Shown in pieces: positions 41,973 through 50,228 of a stretch of DNA of 64,000 nt. The notes under the pieces were generated by a model, which was not told the DNA's origin, did no database searches, and saw only the letters and a program-made list of their open reading frames with translations. The position numbers and the translations under genes were made by a program. Each line of letters begins with the position of its first letter. Within the stretch, counting starts at the first letter, position 1. Origin of the DNA: Acidobacteriota bacterium (GTDB taxonomy: Bacteria; Acidobacteriota; Blastocatellia; Pyrinomonadales; Pyrinomonadaceae); assembly GCA_020200135.1 (NCBI GenBank), contig JAIVJI010000074.1:30835-94834 (forward strand), written 5' to 3'.

Positions 41973-44900
41973 ATGAAGGGAACAGTCTCATACGGAATTT
42001 CTATAGCCCTGCGGTTGGCGGCGCTCTTCGCGTCCGTGCTCGCTTTCGCGGCCGGGGCGCGCGCGCAGTCAGACAAATCGCCGCGCGTCTGGGAGGCGCC
42101 GCTCTCGATACCGACCTACGAGCTGGGCGCGCCCGACCCGAACCCGGCGCTCCTGGACTGGCAGCGGCGGAAGTGGCGCCCCGTCTACCCCTACCCGATG
42201 CAGGACACGCTAACGGCGAGGCGCGTGGACAAGAGTTACAAGGCCGTCTACCTGGAGAACGAGTACCTGAAGGTGACGGTGCTGCCCGAGCTGGGCGGGC
42301 ACGTCTACGCCATCTTCGACAAGACGGCGAACCGCGACGTGCTCTACACGAACCACGTCGTCAAGTACGCGATGGTCGCCATCCGCGGCGCGTGGGTCTC
42401 GGGCGGCATCGAGTGGAACTTCCCCGACGGCCACACGCTCACCACCGTCTCGCCCATCGATTACGCGACGCGGATGGAGGCGGACGGCAGCGCCGCGGTC
42501 GTCGTCGGCGACACAGAGCGCGTGCAGCGCATGTCGTGGTCTATCGTCTGCCGGCTGCGGCCGGGCAGCAAGGCGCTCGAAACCGAGGTCACGCTCAACA
42601 ACCGGCGCGAGACGCCGGGGCGCTACTGGTACTGGTCAACGGCCGCCGCGCCCGCGACCGACGACATGCGCTTCGTCTACCCGATGCGCGAGACCTACCC
42701 GCACGCCTTCTGGCCCGTCTATTCCTTCCCCAAAGAGAAGGGCGTTGACATCGGCACCTACCGCGAGGTGAAGAACGAGCTGTCGCTCTTCGCGCGCAAC
42801 TCCAAGCGCGACTTCTTCGGCGTCTACTACGAGAAGTCCGACTGGGGTATCGTCCACGTCGCCGACCACAAGGAGCTGCCGGGCAAGAAGACCTGGACGT
42901 GGGGCACGGACGAGAGCGGCCGCATCTGGGTCGATAAGTTGACGGACTCGGACGGCCAGTACGTCGAGTTCCAGGCCGGCCGCTTCGAGACGCAGATGGA
43001 GCACGAATTTCTGGCCCCGCACCGCGTCGAGCGCTTCACCGAATACTGGTTCCCCGTCAACCGCATGGGCGGCGGTTTCGACGAGGCGACGCGCGACGCC
43101 GCCGTCAACGTCAACGTCGAGGGCGCACGCTCCAGCGTCATGCTCAACTCAAATGCGAAGTTCGACGACGCGGAACTCACGGTCGAGAGCGCGGGCCGAC
43201 GCCTCCACTCGGACAGCGTTGACCTCGACCCGGCGAAGACGCACACGGCTTCATTCAACATCCCGGCCGACGCCGCGGGCCGCCCGCTCGTCGTCACGCT
43301 GAAGGCGAAGGACGGCCGGCAGTTACTTCGCTACAGCACGGACGCGCCCGCGGACGGCAACGCCGACTTCAAGCCGGCCACGCGCCCCGTGCCCGACCCG
43401 AAGGCCCCGGCGAGCGCCGAGCAGGCGTACGTCGAGGGGCTGGCCGCCGACAAGAAGAGCAACGAGCGCGTGGCGCGCGCCGCCTTCCACGAGGCGCTCA
43501 AACGCGACGCGGGCTTTGCGCCCGCCCACACGGCGCTCGGGCTCTCCTTCTACCGCAGCGGCGAGTACGAGCGTGCGTCCGGGCACCTTGAGGCGGCGCT
43601 GCGCCGCAACAAGGACGCGGGCGACGCACACTACTACCTCGGCCTCGTGCGCCGCGCGCAGGGGCGCAACGTCGAGGCGGCCGAGCAGTTGATGTGGGCC
43701 GTGCGCACGGGGCACCGCGAGTCGGTCGCGCGCTACGTGCTCGGCGAGATGGCGCTGGCCGCGGGCGACACGGCCGGCGCGCTCGAACACTTGCAGCAGT
43801 CTGTGATACTCGACCCGCGCGACCTCAAGGCGCGCACGGCGCTCGCGCTGGCCGAGCGCCTGTCGGGTCGCCTTGAGTCGGCGCAGCAGCGCGTCGACGC
43901 CGTCGTCTGGGACTCACCGCTCGACTACTTCGCGCTCGCCGAGCAGTACGAGATTCACCGCGCGCGCGGCAACGACGCGAAGGCCGACGGCGCGCGAGGG
44001 CAGTTGTGGCGCCTGCTCTCGCGCGAGCCCGACTCAGTTCTCGAACTCGCCTTCGACTATCTCGCGGCCGGGCGGTTGCAGGAAGGACGCGCCGTGCTCG
44101 AAGAGGGGATCAGGCGCGCGGGAGCGCAGGGGCGGCAGGCGTTCCCCATGCTCCACTACGCGCTCGGCTACTTCCACGAGAAGGCGGGCGACGCGGCGCG
44201 CGCGCGGGAGCAGTACGTGCTCGGGGCGAAGGGCGACACCGCCTTCGTCTTCCCGCACCGCGTCGAGGAGCTGGCGGTGCTGCGCGCGGCCGCGGCGGCG
44301 AACCCTTCGGACGGGCGCGCGGCCTACTACCTCGGCAACGCCCTCGCCTCGAAGGAGCGCGGCGAGGAGGCGCTGACCGCGTGGCGCGAGGCGGTCAGGC
44401 TCGACCCGTCGAACGGCGTCGCCCACCGCAACCTCGCGCGCGCCCTCTGGCTCGCCGCCGGCAAGAAGGACGAGGCGGCGGCCGAGTACGAGCGCGCTAT
44501 TGCCGCCGCTGCGGAAGACTTCCACCTCTACGTCGAGCTCGACCGGCTGCTCGCCGACATGAACGCGACGCCGCGCCGCATCCGTCTGCTCGAAGGCGCG
44601 CCCGAGGTCGTGCGTCAGCGCTCCCCGGTCGTGCAGGCGACGGCCGCCGCCTACGTCGAGGCCGGGCGGTTCGGCGACGCGGCGGCGCTGCTCGAACGCA
44701 CGCAGTTCACGTCGGGCGAGGGCGAGTTCGCCGCGCTCGGCCTCTTCCGCAGGGCGCACACGGGGCTGGCGCGCGAGCACCAGCGCGCGGGGCGCCACGC
44801 CGAGGCCGCCCGCGAATTCCTGCGCGCCACCGAGTACCCGAAGAATCTCGGCGCGGGCGCGCCCTCGATGCAGTCGCAGGCGCGCGAGTACGTCGCCGCT

Positions 44901-45320
44901 GCCCGTGAGTTCGAGGCCGCTGGCGTGCGCGAGGAGGCTGAAAGGCTCTGGCGACGCGCCGCCGACGAGCCGCTCAACTCGCCGACGCAGCCGAGCGAGC
45001 CGTGGTCGGAGCATTATTACTTCAAGGCGGTCGCGCTCGAACGCGTGGGCCGGCGCGAGGAGGCGCGTGCGCTCTACCAGCGGCTCGCAAACCTCAACGA
45101 CGAGGCGCGGATGCTGGAGGCGGAACCGGCGCCGCCCGAGGGCGCGATCCGGTACGTCCTGGCGGGCGCGGGTCTCAAGGCGCTCGGCCGCGCGGCCGAG
45201 GCGCGCGCCGCGTTTGAGCGCGCGCTCAAGATAGACCCGCAAAGCGAACTGGCGAAGTCACAACTGTCGGAGCTGTCCGCGCCTTCGCGCGGCCGCAACC
45301 GTAGCGGCGGCGGGCGCTGA
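41973..45320 (+). CDS. Exported DUF5107 protein with TPR repeats
   Basis: 1115 residues. Signal peptide (ALFASVLAFAAGARA-Q), then a DUF5107-like sugar-mutarotase/beta-sandwich region (about 35-400; YLENEYLKVTVLPELGGHVY, GAWVSGGIEWNFPDGH, GRYWYWSTAAAPATDD, HEFLAPHRVERFTEYWFPVN), a short second sandwich (about 400-470), then a long TPR array (about 485-1105; AHTALGLSFYRSGEYERASG, HYYLGLVRRAQGRN, AAYYLGNALASKERGEEALT and others). DUF5107 proteins are common in polysaccharide utilisation loci, often with glycoside hydrolases. It probably binds or processes oligosaccharides and scaffolds partner proteins; no enzymatic residues are assigned. Confidence 0.84.
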   Translation: MKGTVSYGISIALRLAALFASVLAFAAGARAQSDKSPRVWEAPLSIPTYELGAPDPNPALLDWQRRKWRPVYPYPMQDTLTARRVDKSYKAVYLENEYLKVTVLPELGGHVYAIFDKTANRDVLYTNHVVKYAMVAIRGAWVSGGIEWNFPDGHTLTTVSPIDYATRMEADGSAAVVVGDTERVQRMSWSIVCRLRPGSKALETEVTLNNRRETPGRYWYWSTAAAPATDDMRFVYPMRETYPHAFWPVYSFPKEKGVDIGTYREVKNELSLFARNSKRDFFGVYYEKSDWGIVHVADHKELPGKKTWTWGTDESGRIWVDKLTDSDGQYVEFQAGRFETQMEHEFLAPHRVERFTEYWFPVNRMGGGFDEATRDAAVNVNVEGARSSVMLNSNAKFDDAELTVESAGRRLHSDSVDLDPAKTHTASFNIPADAAGRPLVVTLKAKDGRQLLRYSTDAPADGNADFKPATRPVPDPKAPASAEQAYVEGLAADKKSNERVARAAFHEALKRDAGFAPAHTALGLSFYRSGEYERASGHLEAALRRNKDAGDAHYYLGLVRRAQGRNVEAAEQLMWAVRTGHRESVARYVLGEMALAAGDTAGALEHLQQSVILDPRDLKARTALALAERLSGRLESAQQRVDAVVWDSPLDYFALAEQYEIHRARGNDAKADGARGQLWRLLSREPDSVLELAFDYLAAGRLQEGRAVLEEGIRRAGAQGRQAFPMLHYALGYFHEKAGDAARAREQYVLGAKGDTAFVFPHRVEELAVLRAAAAANPSDGRAAYYLGNALASKERGEEALTAWREAVRLDPSNGVAHRNLARALWLAAGKKDEAAAEYERAIAAAAEDFHLYVELDRLLADMNATPRRIRLLEGAPEVVRQRSPVVQATAAAYVEAGRFGDAAALLERTQFTSGEGEFAALGLFRRAHTGLAREHQRAGRHAEAAREFLRATEYPKNLGAGAPSMQSQAREYVAAAREFEAAGVREEAERLWRRAADEPLNSPTQPSEPWSEHYYFKAVALERVGRREEARALYQRLANLNDEARMLEAEPAPPEGAIRYVLAGAGLKALGRAAEARAAFERALKIDPQSELAKSQLSELSAPSRGRNRSGGGR

Positions 45321-45342
45321 CCCTTTGGCGGTGAGGAACCGA

Positions 45343-46338
45343 ATGGCCGTCGAAGTCTTGCAGACGCTGCGCGACCTGATCGCTATCCCGAGCGTCAACC
45401 CGATGCGACCGTGCCCGGGCGAGGCGGTCGAGCGTGAGGTCGCCGACTACATCGAGTCCGTGCTGCGTCGCGCCGGCATCGACTGTGAGCGGCAGACGGT
45501 CTTCGAGGGGCGGGAGAACGTCGTCGGCGTCCTGCAAGCGAGCGGCTCCGGCGAAGGCTCGCGCCGCGGCCTGATGTTCAACTCGCACATGGACACGGTG
45601 CCGGTCGCCAACATGTCCATTGACCCGTTCGACCCCGTCGTACGCGACGGCCGCGTCTACGGGCGGGGCGCGTGCGACGCCAAAGGCCCCATCGCCGCGA
45701 TGCTCGCCGCCGTCACCGCCTACGCCGGGAGGCGCGCGCGCCCCGCCACGGTCGTCTTCGCCGCGATGGCCGACGAGGAGTTCGCCTTCTCCGGCGCCTG
45801 GAAGCTCGTCGAGCGCGAGTGGCCCGTGGGCGCGTGCGTCGTGGGTGAGCCGACACGGCTCGCGCTCGGCGCGCCGTCGCTCAACGTCGGGCGCGTCGCG
45901 GGCGGGCAGTCGGTCAACGTCGTGCCCGACCTCTGCGAGTTAGAGATGGAGCGTCGCCTGCTGCCGGGTGAGGACGGCCGCGCGGCCGTGCGCGACTGTG
46001 AGGAGCGCGTGCGCGCCGGGGCGGGGGAAGGCGTCGAGCTTGAGTTCGAGGAGCCTTACCTCGTGGACCCCGCGCTCGACACGCCGCCCGGGGCCGCGGT
46101 CGCGTCGGCCGTCCGCCGCGCGCACCTCGAAGAGTTCGGCGCGGAGTGCGAGGTCGGCGGCGCGCACTACGGGACGGACGGGAGCAAGCTGGCGCGCGCC
46201 GGGATCGAGACGGTCGTCTGCGGGCCGGGCGACGTGGCGCAGGCGCACACGAAGGACGAGTACGTCGAGGTCGAGCAGCTGGAGCGCGCCGTCCGACTCT
46301 ACTCGCGCGTCATCGACATCTGGCCGGGCGCCGCCTGA
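45343..46338 (+). CDS. M20-family metallopeptidase/deacylase missing its dimerisation-domain core
   Basis: 331 residues; zinc-dependent ArgE/DapE/aminoacylase family. Catalytic-domain motifs are complete: MFNSHMDTVPV (His, Asp), GRGACDAKGPIAAML (Asp), FAAMADEEFAFSGAW (Glu-Glu), ACVVGEPT (metal-side) and VAQAHTKDEYV (final His). However GEPTRLALG jumps directly to APSLNVGRVAGGQSVNVVPD. The family normally has about 50 residues between these (the HKGVVRW to HSSRPEQG dimerisation lid, including its catalytic His). The frame is preserved. ATG 45343 is supported by GTGAGG upstream. With the NSAR-like gene two positions upstream, a deacylase of N-acylated amino acid or amino sugar would be expected from an intact copy. 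Confidence 0.83.
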   Translation: MAVEVLQTLRDLIAIPSVNPMRPCPGEAVEREVADYIESVLRRAGIDCERQTVFEGRENVVGVLQASGSGEGSRRGLMFNSHMDTVPVANMSIDPFDPVVRDGRVYGRGACDAKGPIAAMLAAVTAYAGRRARPATVVFAAMADEEFAFSGAWKLVEREWPVGACVVGEPTRLALGAPSLNVGRVAGGQSVNVVPDLCELEMERRLLPGEDGRAAVRDCEERVRAGAGEGVELEFEEPYLVDPALDTPPGAAVASAVRRAHLEEFGAECEVGGAHYGTDGSKLARAGIETVVCGPGDVAQAHTKDEYVEVEQLERAVRLYSRVIDIWPGAA

Positions 46339-46359
46339 CGTTCCGCCACGGATGAGAAG

Positions 46360-47112
46360 ATGAGACTCCCCACGCGAATCCGGCGGCTGGCCGCGTCGGC
46401 CGCCGCGCTCCTTTGCGCGGCCGGTGCGGCGGTGTCACAGGCGCGCAAGCCGACGCCGCCGACCTACGAAGTCCTGCGCGCGTCGTCGCCGATAAAGGTT
46501 GACGGCCGGCTGGACGAGGCGGCGTGGGGTGCGGCGAAGCCGGTGGGGCCTTTCGTGCGGAACCGCGACGGCGCGGCCGCGCCCGTCGAGACCGAGGCGA
46601 AGGTGCTTTACGACGAGCGCTTCCTCTACTTCTCCTTCCGCGTCGGGGACGAGAACGTCTGGGCCACGATGCGCCGGCGCGACCAGCACCTCTGGCACGA
46701 GGAGGTCGTGGAGGTCTTCCTCCAGGCCGACCCGCGCGTGCCCAACTACATCGAGCTTGAGGTGAATCCGTTGGGGACGCTGCTCGACATCTACCTGCTC
46801 GACCGCCGCAAGAACTTGCCCTACGAGAGCTGGAACAGCGCCGGCGTGCGGTGGGCGGTGCGCGTCGAGGGGAAGGTGGACGGGCGGCCGGGCGACCGCG
46901 GATGGACGTGCGAAATCGCGCTGCCGCTCGAAGACGTGGCGACGGCGCCGCACCTGCCGCCGCGCCCCGGCGACCGCTGGCGCATGAACCTCTACCGCGT
47001 CGAGAGCAGGCCCGAGCCGCTGTGGCTGGCCTGGTCGCCGACGTTGGAGGGCGACTTCCACGTCCCCCCGATGTTCGGCGAGATAATCTTCAGCGGCCGG
47101 GCGGTGCCGTAA
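46360..47112 (+). CDS. Exported CBM9-like carbohydrate-binding protein
   Basis: 250 residues: signal peptide (ending AAVSQ-A), then a single CBM9-like beta-sandwich: SPIKVDGRLDEAAWGAA at its start, ETEAKVLYDERFLYFSFRVG, EEVVEVFLQADPRVPNYIELEVNPLG, GWTCEIALPLEDV and WRMNLYRVESR. This is the standard order for the family-9-like domain of exported proteins. Without an attached catalytic domain it probably binds the polysaccharide or is a surface adaptor. It sits between the M20 gene and the EamA permease. Confidence 0.85.
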   Translation: MRLPTRIRRLAASAAALLCAAGAAVSQARKPTPPTYEVLRASSPIKVDGRLDEAAWGAAKPVGPFVRNRDGAAAPVETEAKVLYDERFLYFSFRVGDENVWATMRRRDQHLWHEEVVEVFLQADPRVPNYIELEVNPLGTLLDIYLLDRRKNLPYESWNSAGVRWAVRVEGKVDGRPGDRGWTCEIALPLEDVATAPHLPPRPGDRWRMNLYRVESRPEPLWLAWSPTLEGDFHVPPMFGEIIFSGRAVP

Positions 47113-47149
47113 ACGACGTGCGGCCCGCCGGGGGCCGCGGAGGGTGATG

Positions 47150-48058
47150 ATGAAGAACAGGCTGTGGCTGATCTACTCGCTGGTGACGACGGCGTTCTGG
47201 GGCGTGTGGGGCGCGCTCATCGAGCTGCCCGAGAAGGCGGGCTTCCCCGCCACGCTCAGCTACGCGGTGTGGGCGCTGACGATGATCCCGCCCGCGCTGG
47301 TGGCCTTGAAGATCGTCGGGTGGAAGCTCGAGCGCGACCGCCGCTCAATCGTCCTCGGCCTGCTCATCGGACTGCTCGGCGCGGGCGGGCAGATCGTACT
47401 CTTTCAGGCGCTGCGCGTGGGGCCGGCCTACCTCATCTTCCCCATCATCTCGCTCTCGCCCGTGGTGACGATTCTGATGTCCTGGCTGCTCCTGAAGGAG
47501 CGGACGAGTCGCCGCGGGTGGGTGGGCATCTGCGCGGCGCTCCTGGCGATACCGCTGCTCTCGTACTCCGGGAACCGTCAGGAGGCGGCCGGCGCCCTCT
47601 GGCTCGTGCTGGCGCTGCTCGTCTTCCTCGCGTGGGGCGTCCAGGCGTGGGCGCTGAAGTTCGCCAACGAGACGATGAAGGCCGAGAGCATCTTCTTCTA
47701 CATGACGGTCTCGGGCATCCTCGTCGTCCCGGCGGCGCTCCTGATGACAGACTTCGGCCAGGCCATCAACTGGGGGCCGCGCGGGCCGTATCTCGCGGCC
47801 GTCATCCAGAGTCTGAACTCCGTCGGCGCGCTCTGTCTCGTCTACGCCTTCCGCTACGGCAAGGCGATCATCGTCAGCCCGCTGACGAACGCCGTCGCCC
47901 CCGTCATCACCATCATCATCTCGCTCGCCATCTACAGCGTCGTGCCGCACCCTCTGGTCACGGCGGGGATGGTGCTGGCGATCCTCTCGACCCTCGTGCT
48001 CGCGCTCGAAGGCGAGGAGGCCGGCGAGGCGCCGCGCGCCGAGGCGACCGTGACCTGA
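47150..48058 (+). CDS. EamA/DMT-family inner-membrane permease
   Basis: 302 residues with ten predicted helices and two EamA repeats (LWLIYSLVTTAFWGVWGALI opens the first; GALWLVLALLVFLAWGVQAW the second). GPAYLIFPIISLSPVVTILM and VIQSLNSVGALCLVYAFRYG are family-like segments. ATG 47150 is chosen because GGAGGG lies 5 nt upstream, although ATG 47147 and GTG 47144 are adjacent. Last gene of the second plus-strand block; it converges on the GH109 gene with a 19-bp gap. Metabolite uptake or export of a sugar-derived product is likely; substrate unknown. Confidence 0.9.
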   Translation: MKNRLWLIYSLVTTAFWGVWGALIELPEKAGFPATLSYAVWALTMIPPALVALKIVGWKLERDRRSIVLGLLIGLLGAGGQIVLFQALRVGPAYLIFPIISLSPVVTILMSWLLLKERTSRRGWVGICAALLAIPLLSYSGNRQEAAGALWLVLALLVFLAWGVQAWALKFANETMKAESIFFYMTVSGILVVPAALLMTDFGQAINWGPRGPYLAAVIQSLNSVGALCLVYAFRYGKAIIVSPLTNAVAPVITIIISLAIYSVVPHPLVTAGMVLAILSTLVLALEGEEAGEAPRAEATVT

Positions 48059-48077
48059 GGCACTAGCCCCCATCTAA

Positions 48078-49304
48078 CTACGGCACCGACCTACGCTCCC
48101 GCGTCCAGCGCCCGCGCGTAAAGTCCGGGAATTTAACGGGGCTGGAGCCTTTAGCGACGGAGATTTCACTCAACGGCCCGGGCGCGCTCCAGGCGGCCGC
48201 GTCATAAACGTCCATGTCCGGCACGAGTCCCTGCCGCATACATTCGATCAGCCGGTAGCACATTAAATAATCCATGCCGCCGTGCCCGCCGAGACGCCGC
48301 GCCGTCTCACCCTCTTTGCGCCAGAGTTCGTGCTCGTACCTGGCCTTGAACTTATCCGTGTTCTGCCAGGCGTGCCTGCCCTCCTGCCCTTCAATAAATA
48401 CGCGCGAGGGGTAGTCGCGAAAGATGCCTTTCGTCCCCTGAATCAGGTTGATGCGGTCGTAGGGGCGGGGCGTACTGACGTTGTGCTGCAGCATGATCGA
48501 ACGCCCCTTGGCGGTTTTGACGAGGGACGTGTTGTAGTCGCCGCACTTGTACACCTCCTTCTGACGCGGGTCGTCGGCCGCGAGGTGTTCCTTCCGGTAG
48601 GCTTCAAGCCCCCAGTGCCCCGAACTCATCGCGACGAGATAGTCGAACTTGTCGCCGCGGTTGATGTTCATGTAGTTGGCCAGCGGGCCCAACCCGTGGG
48701 TCGGGTAGAGGTTGCTGTCGCGTAAGGTGTGATGACGCCGGCGCCACAGGCCCTCGTCGCGCGTCTCGAACAGGATGTGGCGCAGGTCATGATTATAGGC
48801 GCATTCCCCGTGTATCAGTTCGCCCAGGAGTCCGGCGCGGATCATGTTTAAGACCAGCAGCTCGTCGTAGTCGTAGCAGCAGTTCTCCATGATGATGCAG
48901 TGCCGCCGCGTCCGCTCCGAAGTCTCGACCAGCTTCCAGCAATCTTCGATCGTGTAGGCGGCCGGGACTTCCGTGCCGACATGCTTGCCCGCGTTCATCG
49001 CGGCCAGCGACTGCGGCACATGCCACTCCCAGGGCGTTGCGATGTAGACGAAGTCGACGTCGTCGCGCCTGATCGCCTCCTCAAACCCGCGCTCCCCTTT
49101 GAAATAGAGGGCGGGCGTTTTCTGCCCGGCCTTCTCGACCAGCGCCTTCGCTTGAAGGACTTTCTCCTCCACGACGTCGCAAAGGGCGGTCACCTGAACG
49201 CCCGGCACATTCAAAAACTCGCGCAATACGCCGCGCCCGCGCAGACCGGTACCCACAACTGCCAGACGCACCGTCTCATACCGCACGAACGGCACGTTGA
49301 TCAT
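48078..49304 (-). CDS. GH109-like Gfo/Idh/MocA protein (alpha-N-acetylgalactosaminidase type), N-terminus lost
   Basis: 408 residues from ATG 49304, which overlaps the IS transposase stop (ATGA). The NAD-dependent GH109 architecture is clear: VRLAVVGTGLRGRGVL (Rossmann), DDVDFVYIATPWEWHVPQSL, HVGTEVPAAYTIEDCW, IIMENCCYDYDE, HGECAYNHDLRHILFE, YPTHGLGPLANYMNINRGDKF, GHGGMDYLMCYRLIE and AAWSAPGPLSEISVAKGS. Characterised GH109 enzymes cleave alpha-GalNAc by NAD-linked redox elimination. Relatives carry an export signal of about 30-40 residues before NVPF, absent here because the sequence runs directly into the IS remnant. Codon use is visibly less GC-biased than the upstream operon, suggesting transfer or a different contig. 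Activity is inferred from family. Confidence 0.87.
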   Translation of the reverse strand: MINVPFVRYETVRLAVVGTGLRGRGVLREFLNVPGVQVTALCDVVEEKVLQAKALVEKAGQKTPALYFKGERGFEEAIRRDDVDFVYIATPWEWHVPQSLAAMNAGKHVGTEVPAAYTIEDCWKLVETSERTRRHCIIMENCCYDYDELLVLNMIRAGLLGELIHGECAYNHDLRHILFETRDEGLWRRRHHTLRDSNLYPTHGLGPLANYMNINRGDKFDYLVAMSSGHWGLEAYRKEHLAADDPRQKEVYKCGDYNTSLVKTAKGRSIMLQHNVSTPRPYDRINLIQGTKGIFRDYPSRVFIEGQEGRHAWQNTDKFKARYEHELWRKEGETARRLGGHGGMDYLMCYRLIECMRQGLVPDMDVYDAAAWSAPGPLSEISVAKGSSPVKFPDFTRGRWTRERRSVP

Positions 49305-50050
49305 GGACGCGGCTGGCGGATCGCCGAGACGAATCGGTTGTAAAGCGCCGGTACACTCGTTTCCGGCTCGTGCCGGTGACGCTTGTAGGCGGCGACCAGG
49401 AACCAACCGCGCTCCCTGCAATCCCTTTGAGTTTCGTCGTGGAAAAAAGCTTTGTCGGCGAACAGGCCGCGGCCTCCGGGTAAACTTGGCCTCATCTCGC
49501 GCAACGCCTGAAGGTCATGCATTGAAGCCTGCGAGAGGTGAATCTTCTCCGGCAGGGGCAACTCTTTGACACGGCGCGCGGCAATGAAGTGTAGTTTGAC
49601 GCCACGGTAATGCTGCTGTCTCGTGGCGCAGAAGCCGGTGTCGGCTAACTCCGGTGCGACCCGCCCGCGGTTGGCGCGAGTGCCGCGCGCAAGCATGACA
49701 GGCACGCTGTCAATGAGCCGGTCATCATCGGCTGTGATTTGCCACGCCCCGCTTCGGAGTAGTTCTTCGATGAGCAATTCAAAAGCCGGGGCGAGTTCAT
49801 TCAAGCGGCAGTTGACGCTCTGATAGGCGGGCAAAGCAGGGAACCACTCGCGCCAATGGTTACGGATGTAATCATGGATGCGGCGTTGAGTAGTGAATCC
49901 TTGCAGGTGCCCGAAGAGATAGATGGTCAACAGCTCCTCGTCGGAAAACAGCGGCTGATGGTTGTTGCTCAAGCGTTGCTGTTTCAGGACGGGCTGAGTA
50001 TCGTAGAGGCGGCAGATGAGCAGGTAGAGAGCGATAAGTTTGTTTTCCAC
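49301..50050 (-). pseudogene. IS982-family transposase, C-terminally truncated
   Basis: 249 residues from GTG 50050. IS982 landmarks are an N-terminal helical region (LICRLYDTQPVLK, LTIYLFGHLQGFTTQRRIHDY, NHWREWFPALPAYQSVN) and a DDE core with LIDSVPVMLARGTRANRGRV (first Asp) and GRGLFADKAFF (second Asp). The usual end (RQPIESFFNWL with the catalytic Glu, then about 45 residues) is missing: the frame stops right after SAIRQP. The transposase is therefore inactive as given, with its right end and right inverted repeat lost at the junction with GH109. Confidence 0.85.
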
Positions 50051-50108
50051 AAACTCAATCTTATCAACTTACCGCTCATCTGCTTTCTCTACTCCTGATT
50101 CACATAAG
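49301..50108 (-). mobile_element. IS982-family insertion sequence remnant
   Basis: The element consists of the truncated transposase and a short AT-rich leader to about 50108. The left boundary is near 50100-50110, where the zinc-ribbon gene begins in reverse; its exact terminal repeat could not be paired since the right end is missing. Base composition is clearly lower in GC than the flanks. Confidence 0.65.
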
Positions 50109-50111
50109 TTA

Positions 50112-50228
50112 TTAAGAGACACAGCGCGTAGCCACCAGGCGGGGTCCCGCCCCGCCCAGCCCGAGCCCGCATTGGCGGCAGTAGGCCTGTTCCGATTCGT
50201 TCAGGGTGTTGCAAAGCGGGCAAAACAT
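50112..50228 (-). CDS. Short zinc-ribbon protein, probably truncated by the IS element
   Basis: 38 codons: MFCPLCNTLNESEQAYCRQC followed by GLGLGGAGPRLVATRCVS and TAA. Two CxxC pairs (residues 3/6 and 17/20) form a rubredoxin-like zinc ribbon, and the start resembles the N-terminus of zinc-ribbon membrane proteins in which many more residues follow. The reading becomes non-conserved shortly before the IS boundary at about 50105, which suggests that the rest was displaced by the insertion. No SD beyond GGAGCC about 9 nt upstream. Confidence 0.55.
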   Translation of the reverse strand: MFCPLCNTLNESEQAYCRQCGLGLGGAGPRLVATRCVS

